Positions 13,539 through 22,597 of a stretch of DNA of 22,597 nt are shown one piece after another. Position numbers and translations under genes: made by a program. Origin of the DNA: Rhizophagus sp. LPA8_4_AMF. Lineage: Eukaryota; Glomeromycota; Glomeromycetes; Glomerales; Glomeraceae. The stretch lies in contig JADRCO010001096.1 of assembly GCA_021464525.1 (NCBI GenBank), positions 1-22,597 of the forward strand, given 5' to 3'. The notes beneath the pieces were generated by a model. It was not told the DNA's origin and made no database searches. It saw only the letters and a list, made by a program, of their open reading frames with translations. Positions within the stretch are counted from its first letter, which is position 1. Each line of letters opens with the position of its first letter.

Positions 13539-16500
13539 CTATTGATCTTTTCGTTTTTCATCGGCCATTTTCATATTCAATTTTCCTTTTGTTGCTTGTC
13601 TCTTCTTTTTATTTGCTTCTCTGATTTCATTCAAATGTTCTTTAATAACAGTATCATACCAACTAGCATAAACTTCCCGATTATATCTTCCTAGAACACA
13701 AATCTTTTTGCTAAGCTGTTCCAATTCCCTAGCTACAGTGAGTACGCCATACTGAGCCAAAGTTTCTTTTTTAGGAAATTGACCTGTCTGAAGATGTTGC
13801 CTGACAACGCTTTGAATTCGACGTGATAAGAGTGAAAAAACTTTATCCGATTGGGAAAGTGTTTTAGAAACCATTGATTTTACAAGAGATTGAGTTTCAG
13901 AAGGAAGAGATGATGGAAAATAATTTAAAATCTCGGCAGTTAAATTATCAATAGTAGTGTCGCCATCCAACAATAATACGAAAAGAGTATCTTTTAATTT
14001 AGGTAGATTATCATCATCGGATGAAAAATTAGCCTGATTGCTAGCAACGTTTTTGGTAAGCATTAATAAGGCAGCCACAATAGTAATAGCTTGTCCTTCA
14101 TTTTGGAAATTCCAAAGCCTTTCAACATCAAGCAAAAAGGTTTCAGGACAACTATTTTTATCGATAATTGATTGTTGAAAAATAAAGGAGACAAGTGCTT
14201 CGTTATATACTTGATCAAATTTAATACCATGATTATGTTTATGTTGTGGGAGATAAACGTTCTCAGGATTACGTTCTGCAACTGTGCGTAATAATGAATC
14301 AATGGTTGGAGTTAACCAAGTTCTAGTTCGATCAAGGCTCAAACGATTAGATTTTAACGCCTGATCAAATTTACGTCTTTCATAATCAACTGCATGCTCT
14401 TTTAAATAAGATCTAAATGCCTTAACGCGATAATTAGCAAGGTCAAGCCTCATTTGATCCAAGATTTCCAATATTCGTTTAAAAATCTCTGCAAGATCCT
14501 TCACACTCTTAAGCTCCTGAATTTGTTCATCCCGAACAGGCGCGCAAATTTGTAACATAGTATTAGTAATATATACAATACAATTACGTATATTATATAC
14601 ACCAACTTTGGTTTGTTGTTTGATCAAATCAATGTCAAGAATTTCATTAATGGACGATTGTAATGGAGAAGTTGGAGGAACTAAATCAACAAGTCGCTAT
14701 TTTTTTTTTAAAAAAAAATTAATAAAGTACTAAATAAAAAAAAATTAATGAACATTATAAAACATACCTGTTTAATATCGCCGAGAAGATTAGGAATCCA
14801 AACATCATATTTTCCTTTTTCAAAATCTGCTCTAGCTGAATCGAAGAACGCTTTAGTAGCCATAGATCTAACCCGTTCTTCTAATTCAGTCCTCTTAGAG
14901 GGTTGCAACTCAAATTCTGGGTCAATAATAATTTCATGCGCAAGTTGCTCATTTGTTAATCCATCACCGTTATGTCCCAAACTTTGCATAATGCGATGAA
15001 GATCTGAATTTGTTGAAGGTTCTGACGGTGAACCTAGAGGACTAGTACTAGGAGAAAATGCAAAATAAGATGAAGTTTTGGACATTGATTGAGATGAATT
15101 CTGTGTTAAATTAGAAACTTTAGTGACCAAAGGTGAAGGAACAAATTTCTGCCGTGGCGGAGTACTTGATTCTTGTTCCTTGATTTCTTCAGCTTCTTGT
15201 TCATTATTAACACCAGCGACCGAATCTGACGTATCAATTTCATCACCACTTTCATTTGGAAGTTTTTCTTTTAATCTTCTCAAACTTCTTTCCAACTTGG
15301 AAATTGCTTCATCACCACCCAAATTTCTAATTTTGCTTCTAATCTCCTCTTGTTGTTGTTCAATATTCATTCTCCACTCAGTCTCTGCGTTAGCCTGTGT
15401 TTTAACTGTATTCCACAATTTCTCAAGTTCTACGTAATGTGCAATGAGGTTACTAGCGAGTTTTTCGCTATCTTTAGATTTCCAATTATCAAAATCTTTA
15501 TAATAAGTGTCCCATGCAGAAAGAAAGCTGAGGAGGTGATTAATATGAATTTTATTCTGTTCATCGTTGCTAAACTCATTGAACCATTGTTCAAGTTCTC
15601 TCAACATGACCTTCGCGGAAGTCAAAAGCTTCTACGAAATGAAACCAAAATCCATGAATTGTGAATGATAATAGGAAAAAAAAAGAAATAGAAAATTGAT
15701 AAGTATATTGATAAAAAAGAATTCAAATAAGTTATAAGCGATTGTCTAAAATTCTACCTATTTTATCCATTATCTCTAGATGTAATTAACTATCCATTTA
15801 ATTTTACCTTCACACTCACTTAGACCATAAAAATAATAAACATAAATCGAGAAATCACGAATTTGCTTACCCTTTCAAAATGACCGATATCAGCAAGAAT
15901 TTCGTTGGTATGTGACACGATCATATAAGCACTTAAAAACACCCTAGAAAGATTCGTATACTTGTTTGCACCACAAGTAAGAGGGGAGACTTTTCGTGCT
16001 TTTTGTAACAATTTACCAGTTGCTTGAATAACTGCTGGTTTTTGTAACAATCTTACAGTATCCTGAAAAGACAAGTTTTCAGTAACATGAACTGAAATTC
16101 CAAAACTACGGTAAGTTTTAATAGCTTTGGAAAGTTGTTTATAACGCCAATGGTTTTGAATAATAACAGCAGCTTCCTCACGAGTGGGCGGAATAGCCAT
16201 CTCGTTAGAAAAAATGCGAGATTTCGGTACAGTGAGGAGTTTAGCACGACGAGCAGCAGTAGCTTTTTGTCGACGTTCCAAATTAGCACGACGTCTATCA
16301 ATTTCTTCTTGATTTTTAAGTTGTTGTTGACGCGCAACTTCTTTGCATCTAGCAACTTCCTGGGCACATTGTTCTACCAATCGTTGCAAAATAGTATTTC
16401 TATTCTTTTCGGCGAGTCGTAAAGTTTGCTGAATATGAGATCGTTTGGCGGAAGAATCACGAAGAGCACGTTGATGCTGTTTAATAAGGACATCCTTTAC

Positions 16501-16731
16501 ATGCAAGTACTGACGAGCCAACTTAAGGCGCCTTTGTTCAAGGATAGCCTCCCTTTTAATTTGAGCATCATATGGGCCATATTGAAGCAGCTTTTCATCA
16601 CCATGACCATGTCCGTATGAGGAAAAGGATTTCTTGGATTTCATTCTTTTCTCGAGGTGAAACGGACGTTTGCTGCTATTATGTAGCGGTAGGACATCGA
16701 TAACATAAAAACCTGAATCCGTTTTGTGCAT
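13539..16731 (-). CDS. IQ-motif TCP11/Sok1-family protein
   Basis: This protein belongs to the TCP11 family, which includes yeast Sok1, a suppressor of protein kinase A loss; family members are linked to cAMP/PKA signalling. Three exons join in frame: 16731-15871, 15631-14768 and 14696-13539. They give 960 residues. Residues ~55-165 are a long basic helix rich in Arg, Gln, Glu and Ala, probably coiled coil. An IQ calmodulin-binding motif follows at ~185-208 (EEAAVIIQNHWRYKQLSKAI). A disordered Ser/Thr-rich region (SPSTSPLGSPSEPS) lies around 440-500. The C-terminal part carries the TCP11 signature: VRSMATKAFFDSARADFEKG, then MRLDLANYRVKAFRSYLKEH, then YERRKF and later helices to a Lys-rich tail (KKKRQATKGKL). 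The exon 2 acceptor could also sit three codon bases later (AAG or CTT start), which would change one residue. The ATG at 16731 is the first in frame after stops. The family call is firm; the cellular role is inferred from homologues. Confidence 0.88.
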
Positions 16732-18230
16732 ATTTGCAAGATATTAAATACGTCTACATGATTTAAATAAAATTTATAATTAGATACAACTATTAAAAAT
16801 TATGAATTCTGCCTAATTTCTTGGAGAAGTCAATAAAAAACTTGCTTTTATGCACGCTGTAATAGCTAACCTGTTACGTTAAATAAAAATTTTCACTTGT
16901 TTATCAAAATAAAATAAAATAAAATAAAATAAGAACGAGATTCCGAAATTAGAACTAAAAGAAATGCGCAAATTTGTTTTTGAAATAAATAAATAAATAA
17001 ACTGTAACGAATAGTATACAAAATGAAGAAAGGAAATATATAAGTAAATTTTTGAAAGATAAATTACACGGGTATTATATTAAAAAAAAAAATTCCTGAC
17101 TAAGGGAAAGTCAGAATTACTGAAACAAAAAAACTCGGTTTCGGTAGAACCTAAAGAAATTTTGTTACCATTTATAGTCGGCAATATGCAGAGGTATGAC
17201 AAATGGTTATCTTCACTATTACGTCAAAATTATAGAAAATGATCCGTAAGTAACACTAAAAATAAAATGCTATATTTAAAACTTCGATTATGTTCCATGT
17301 GTCAAATTACATATTCACTTTCAAGTGCATTGTCAACACGATTTGAAATACCATAGATCATGAAATTTTTTATTTCTTGGTCACAAGAATACAATAGCAA
17401 TAGATGCTGTTTCATTAGTTTCATTAGTATTAAATAATTTAAATTGCAGAAAATAAACAGAAAAAGATAGAACTAAAATAATTTGTTTACCGGTCAAAAA
17501 TAATTGTAAATTTCCGTGCGAAATTTCGTAATCATGAAACTGCGGATCATCATTTTAAAAAAAGAAAAATTCCGAGATTCCGATTTATTATTTGTTTTTG
17601 TCTATTTGAAACTTTTTTTCTCCTTAGATAATTAATAATTACTTTTTACCATCATTATGACTATGATAGAAAAAGTATCATAACCTTTATACATACTAGG
17701 TATGTATTTAAAACTATGATTCTATGTAATTATATGCGATTGGTTGCACCGTTTATTTATTTATTGCATGTGACCGCATATAGATATTTTTTAAAGCAAG
17801 AATATTTACTAATAGATTATTAGTGATTGAAAAGAGCTTCAAAATATTAGAAATTTCGGCAATAATAAATTATTTTTTATAACTGATGTTATTAAGATTG
17901 CAATATCTTGATAAAAAATAGCTTATTGAAATCATCTCATTGAAATGATTCAAATGATAGTAAAATCTCATTTCTAGCATCAATAGATGACGAGACCCAA
18001 CCGGTTTTAATTTATGCCTTACATCGTACCATAAATGTCTAGTTTTACTTACTATTTATTTAGTTGGAACAGCGCAAATAGTATTTATTATATTTAAAAT
18101 ACTCTGTTGGTTTGTTTTTAAACAAAAATGAAAAAATTTACTAAATTTCTTCACAAATAAAATAAAGTATCATTAAATATGACAAATAAGCTAGTATCTT
18201 GCTTTAAATATTTTAAAGTCCGTAAGATAA
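16732..18230. other. AT-rich intergenic region
   Basis: About 1.5 kb between the start of the TCP11-family gene and the end of Argonaute, both on the minus strand, holds no ORF of note. It should contain the TCP11-family promoter (left) and the Argonaute 3' end (right). Simple repeats are present: five AAAAT units near 16908-16931 and AAAT units near 16983-17000. Several small hairpins occur, including CTGAC/GTCAG at 17096-17114 and TACATAC/GTATGTA near 17690-17706. I see no tRNA or rRNA. Confidence 0.5.
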
Positions 18231-20967
18231 TTACATAAAGTACATGACTTTTAGTAATTCGGGTTTCACTGCACCAAAAGCAACTTCAACGTCTCCTTCT
18301 GTAGATGATTCTTCGCTGAAATTATCACCACGTATATGGAAACGAGCTCGACTACAAACAAGATGTGCATAATAAACAGGAGGGACTAAAGAAACTACTC
18401 GAGTACATCGCGCGTATATATAACACAAGTTGTATGACAAAGTTTGAAGTGAGTCGGGCGTGAACTTATTTTCATCGTATAAAACGTGATAATGAGTTGG
18501 TCGACACGTTCCTTGCAATCCAGCCTGGCTTTGTAAGTAAAAATCAAATTCTACGGGATGAACAATGTCGGTTTCTATAAGGGTACCAGGATAACAGTTT
18601 CCAGTTCGATCCGAGTCTTTCTTGTCAATTGGAAAGAAACGTGCATGATGACGTTTTTGAACAATGATGAATGTAATTGTAGGTGAATATTTTGGATCAA
18701 GAGAGTGACATGCGGCTAAATTATCAATTTAAATAAATAAAATCTGTCAAAAAAAATAAAAATAGTAACATATAAAACTATAATAGTCTCACATTTTACT
18801 GCTTTAATTTCTCCATTGAGTACTTGCTCAAATTGACCTTCCGAAACGCCATCTCTGTAAAAAAGGATTCTTTCAGGTTTCTTCCCACTAGTCTGATAAA
18901 AGGTTTTTAGCATATCTTTAACCATATTAGCCAAATCAGAAATAATTTCTGTACGAGAAGCTTGCTGCCTTATCGAAGCCGCGTAACGAGAAGCTCTAGA
19001 ATCCATAGAAGCACATAAGGCCGCAATTGATGGTCGATTTGAACCATGTGGGGGATGTGTCACATCAGCACCCATCAAAATCGAAGGCTTTTCGTGAAGA
19101 AATGGATTTTGATTTGGTGAAAGGAAAGAATTCGTTCCACCAAGTTTTACATTAATTTTAAGACAAACATTAGCGCAATATTGTTTCCCAGCTTTTAACA
19201 TATGTCTACCTTGAATACACTGAGTAACTACACCAATGACTGTATCACCCGCGCATTTGATAGAGCCATAAAGTTGAATACCAGTATTGGGTAAGATACA
19301 TAAAATTAATTGTGGTTTCAATTTTGCAGCATTTCCAGCACGTATCCATGCTTGTTTTAAACTCTCTTCAATATTGCCTTGAGGATTTGCATGTAAAATT
19401 GGTGGGTTCTTATTAGGAATATTCATTCCAGTATCCGAGCAAGTAGTAACTAGTTCTCGAACAAAATGTTGAACCGATTGCGCTGAGTAATCGCGTTCCG
19501 GTCCGAAGACTATAACCGACCATGACCCAAGCGTAGCACCAGTAACGACTTTCTTATACCTTAAATTCCAGACTCCATCCTTTGGAATAAAAGTTGCATC
19601 CTTAGAACTAGGATGATAGTTAATTGTAGGTGTAGGTAATACTCTAGCTCGTACAGTGGCCATTTCATTTAATACTTCCATTTTAAATTGATTCATTTGT
19701 TCGTTGCGGCGATAATTAAGTGTATCAAATCCCATCTTGATTTTGTTTGCGCGAATATTTGGCTGTTGGCATGTGAACTTAATCATGTCAGCAGTTTGTC
19801 TTTCATTGAGTTTTCGAAAATGACGCTGACCCTATTAAAATATGGGAAAAATTATTATTTTAAAATTTCTTTAAAGGGAAAAAATATTAACTTACGTACT
19901 TCAATAACCTCACACACTTCCAATGGAAGAAAATTGTCCGTTTTAACCACAATACAAGGTAAGTGTGGATAAGTAAGACGTTTGTAGTTTTTTTGAAAGT
20001 ATGAAGCCACATCCATTTTATGACCATCTGCATCATCAAATTTTGTACGTTGAGCATCCTGAGGGGTGATCTTTGAAATTCTGTAACGTCGTTTAGCATT
20101 TTTTTCACCACGATGAGTAACACGAATTTTAAGATTTTTAAGTTCTTTTTCAAGCTTAGCGCGTTCCTTTTCATTAATTCCTCTGCGCAACTCATCAGGA
20201 TGTTGTTTTCCAAGCATTTTAACAACAACATTGACTAAAGGACCACTTTCATAGAACGCGGTCGCACACAAGTCAATATTGATCATCATTTTACCTAATT
20301 AGTGAAAATAATAAAAGAAATCATCATATACATGTTAAAATATTGAAAAGAGAAACATCAAAGATTTACCTGGTGTAGGACGCGCAGATTGATAATACCC
20401 TTGCCAAGCTTCAACGCCACCAGATAAATTTCTAGATCCCTCACGTGTATAAAAAGATCTACCAACAGTTACATGTTGCATTGAAGGCTTATGTCTAATT
20501 AGCACATCCAAAGCCATAATAGCTGTTAAAACATTTGAACTACATTGAGCTTTGCCATCCAAAAAGCGTTGCAATTCTTCCATATTTATTTCATTCACTT
20601 TTTTAATTTTGATCTTAAAAGCTCTCGGTTGGCGCCTTGTTGAAGTTGACCCGTCATCTTCTGGAAGAGTAATATCAAAAGTGGCAGAATCATCGAAAGA
20701 AAGACGTTCACAAGTGAAAATATTTTTACGCCCATCGAAAACGGTCTTGTTATTACAGTTCGATTTTTCAAACTCTTGATAAACCTTTCTATTCAATAAG
20801 GGAGGCACTTGTGGCGTAATAGTAACATCATAGTGGTGAATATTAGCCTCAGGGAGCGAGGTAACTTCAAAAAAATTTGCACGGACGCGTATCTCTCGAC
20901 CTTCGCGACCCAGGGAAGGTCTTTTAATGAAGTCGGTAACATTTAGACCTTCAGGAGGATAGGACAT
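18231..20967 (-). CDS. AGO: Argonaute protein, slicer-competent
   Basis: This is the small-RNA-binding effector of RNA interference. Four exons join in frame: 20967-20370, 20294-19900, 19831-18793 and 18715-18231. They give 838 residues (human AGO2 has 859). Domain order is complete: N domain, linker L1 (GRSFYTREGSRNLSGGVEAW), PAZ, linker 2 (FRKLNERQTADMIKFTCQQP), MID and PIWI. The catalytic tetrad is intact at D587 (GADVTHPP), E626 (RTEIISDL), D658 (YRDGVSEGQF) and H795 (YYAHLV). The spacing of 39, 32 and 137 nearly equals that of human AGO2, so slicing is expected. The MID pocket for the guide 5' phosphate keeps Y519, K523, Q535, K556 and K560. The C-terminus ends MYFM, like the buried MYFA of animal Agos. 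All borders are GT/AG. A second in-frame ATG at 21027 would add 20 residues (LLRILFFKFCKN...) but lacks Argonaute-like sequence, so I prefer 20967. The animal/plant-like AGO clade, not PIWI, is indicated. Confidence 0.96.
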
Positions 20968-22126
20968 TTTTCTCGTTGAAATATTTTTACAAAATTTGAA
21001 GAAAAGTATTCGTAAGAGAGATATCAAAGAGAGAAAATAGGCTTAAGAGAACTGATCATGCACGCGTTGAACAAAGGATTCGGTCGGGGCTTTGATTAGA
21101 TTGAGATCTTAGCGGATCACATGGAAATCTGTTCTTAATTGTTTCTATCTGATTGGCTGATATGACGTTTCTTAAACTAGTTTTTCTTAGGCTTATAATA
21201 TTGAACCTGGTTATAACCTGCTTCAAAAAACTTAGACTTTTAAGATGTTAAATAATATAATATCGTATCGTTGTCTTATTGTTAAAACCAGTTGATCGTT
21301 CCTAAAACTAAACGAATGTTGATTAAATTCAGAATTTTTTCTATATCTTGTGTAACATCGTAAACATACATAATTAAATCAATCATTTAATAAAATACTA
21401 AAAAGTAATATAACAGATTTATTAATCATTAATTAAAGTTTGATTAATTTCATCATTATTCTAACTAGTTATTTATTATATTAAATTATACAGTAAAATT
21501 ACTATTTCTAATGATCATAACTATTATTTATTATTGAATTATTAATCTTTCTTATAATAAGTAAGATTTCAATAATAATAATAATAATAATAATATAATT
21601 TTGTATATTTATTATTTAAATTATATAATTTGATTAATATATATATATATATTAAAAATAATAATTTAAAAAATAATATAATTATATCTTTATGTTTTTT
21701 TGCTTATTTTACAGTTTAAAATTCTATTACATTAAAAATATTTAAGTGTCAAATTAAATTAATATTAATTAAATAATACTAAGTAGTAGGAATTATTAAA
21801 TATCTGAAGTATTTTTTTTTCTTATCATTTAATATCCTTTAAAAAGTTTATTAAATTTGAAGATAGTACAAATACTGAAATGATGATATAAAACCCAATC
21901 TGACCAAATATAAAATATTAAAGTAACAAATATCTAAAGTATTATAATTATAATATTATTACTATAATATAGTATTATATTGATATATTATATCAGAACC
22001 CAGAAATATATATAAAAGGGTCAGGTTTGAGTTTGTGTATAATTGATCAAAAAAATCATATAGATCTTTTCTTTTGTGATAATTTCTACTGAAATATTAT
22101 TACCTTTTTTAGATACTGGCTGAGGT
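20968..22126. other. Argonaute upstream region and AT-rich DNA
   Basis: This stretch holds the Argonaute promoter and leader near its left end, then extremely AT-rich sequence with no plausible gene. Simple repeats include an AAT triplet run near 21572-21594 and a TA dinucleotide run near 21638-21650. No TATA-type or other regulatory site stands out from the background. Confidence 0.5.
22119..22126. repeat. Left 8-bp target-site duplication
   Basis: GCTGAGGT directly precedes the hAT-type MITE and is repeated exactly after it at 22349-22356. An 8-bp duplication is the hallmark of hAT transposase insertion. Confidence 0.85.
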
Positions 22127-22348
22127 TAGAGTTTAGAACCGGTTTTGTTTTTTGGAACCGGTTTGTATTAAAATCGTGACCAAGCGTAATTTTATTAAGT
22201 TAATTCTGGCCGAAATTGATTGATCAGTTATGTTTAGCTGATCACAACTTAACATCGATTTTATAGGCTAGTCCCAGCTATATTTAAATTCAGGTCCAAA
22301 CGATAAACCGAATATAAACCATTTTTTACAAACCGGTTCTAAACTCTA
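22127..22348. mobile_element. Complete hAT-type MITE, 222 bp
   Basis: The element starts TAGAGTTTAGAACCGGTTT at 22127-22145 and ends with its exact reverse complement at 22330-22348, a perfect 19-bp terminal inverted repeat. It is flanked by identical 8-bp copies of GCTGAGGT (22119-22126 and 22349-22356). The TAGAG-type end plus 8-bp duplication is diagnostic of the hAT superfamily. There is no ORF, so a transposase would have to act in trans. A second AACCGGTTTGTA near 22158-22169 on the left matches the inner edge of the right terminus and may be a subterminal transposase-binding repeat. Perfect ends and perfect duplications indicate a fairly recent insertion. Confidence 0.88.
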
Positions 22349-22356
22349 GCTGAGGT
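22349..22356. repeat. Right 8-bp target-site duplication
   Basis: GCTGAGGT follows the MITE and matches 22119-22126 exactly. Confidence 0.85.
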
Positions 22357-22520
22357 TATCATAATTCTGGTCCTGAAAAAATGTGTACAGCTAATAATAA
22401 GATTTTTTTTGCCACATCTTATCCCTGTATGTATATTTCTGGTTTCTATTGTATCTGATTTTAAATTTTATTAACCATATATATAATATAATAAATAGAT
22501 ATTACATAATTTTAAGTATA

Positions 22521-22597
22521 CAGTTGACCCCTTATATAGTCCCCTCCTGTATAATCACATCATATAAAATTCCCCTTTATAAGCACACCATATTTTG
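22521..22597. mobile_element. Putative DNA-transposon terminus, cut by window end
   Basis: After a TA at 22519-22520 the sequence changes to CAGTTGACCCCTTATATAG and then a C-richer, non-random stretch to the window edge (TCCCCTCCTG, TTCCCCTTTATAAGCACACC). A TA target followed by CAGTTGACCC resembles the ends of pogo/Tigger-like Tc1/mariner elements. Only one end is visible, so the family and even the transposon nature are inference. The element would extend right of this window. Confidence 0.4.

Noticed and set aside
17640..17960. Several short hairpins and near-palindromes in the TCP11-AGO spacer
   Set aside because: Arms of 6-7 bp in very AT-rich DNA are expected by chance; no flanking duplications or conserved ends.
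18001..18014. AACCGGTTTTAAT resembling the hAT MITE end
   Set aside because: Only about ten bases match, with no TAGAG start, partner end or 8-bp duplication.
20968..21027. Argonaute N-terminal extension from the ATG at 21027
   Set aside because: The hydrophobic-basic 20 residues do not resemble Argonaute N-termini; the inner ATG at 20967 opens the family-like sequence. Not excluded without transcript data.

Overview
The window looks like nuclear DNA from an early-diverging filamentous fungus. It is very AT-rich and its protein genes are split by many short introns (about 50-120 bases, GT/AG borders). It mixes core fungal genes with decayed transposon sequence. Base composition, intron style, gene content and a full-length Argonaute most resemble an arbuscular mycorrhizal fungus such as Rhizophagus (Glomeromycotina). 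That placement is an inference, not proven by any single marker.

Layout. Positions 1-1440 are non-coding repetitive DNA: a GACCT tandem/hairpin, a MITE-like element with TA flanks, diverged direct repeats and a degenerate inverted repeat. Seven spliced protein genes follow: COP9 signalosome subunit 8 (minus, 1775-2722); an unrecognised serine-rich protein with a CUE-like C-terminus (plus, 2897-4962); an MSC2/ZnT5-7-like zinc transporter with a His-rich loop (minus, 5171-8150); threonine deaminase ILV1 (plus, 8588-10869); adenylosuccinate synthetase ADE12 (plus, 11169-13215); an IQ-motif TCP11/Sok1-family protein (minus, 13539-16731); and Argonaute (minus, 18231-20967). The last 1.6 kb is AT-rich intergenic DNA. 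It contains a complete 222-bp hAT-type MITE with 8-bp target duplications, and the window ends inside what looks like the terminus of another DNA transposon.

Gene models were assembled by hand by joining exons at splice borders that keep the reading frame and restore conserved protein blocks. For CSN8, ILV1, ADE12, TCP11 and AGO every exon length and phase adds up. In MSC2 the exon 1-2 and exon 3-4 junctions are less certain, and in the CUE-like gene the 5' exons are tentative. Gene pairs are divergent (CSN8/CUE gene; MSC2/ILV1), convergent (CUE gene/MSC2; ADE12/TCP11) or tandem. They have unrelated housekeeping roles: protein degradation control, Zn supply to the secretory pathway, isoleucine synthesis, purine synthesis and PKA-linked signalling. 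AGO is the RNA-silencing component, and it sits beside transposon remnants of the general kind such pathways can silence. I found no operon-like or clearly new multi-gene system. The most unusual items are the intact hAT MITE, a probable GC-AG intron in ILV1, a perfect 18-bp palindrome plus overlapping uORF just before the ILV1 start, and back-to-back polyGln/polyHis tracts in the zinc transporter.
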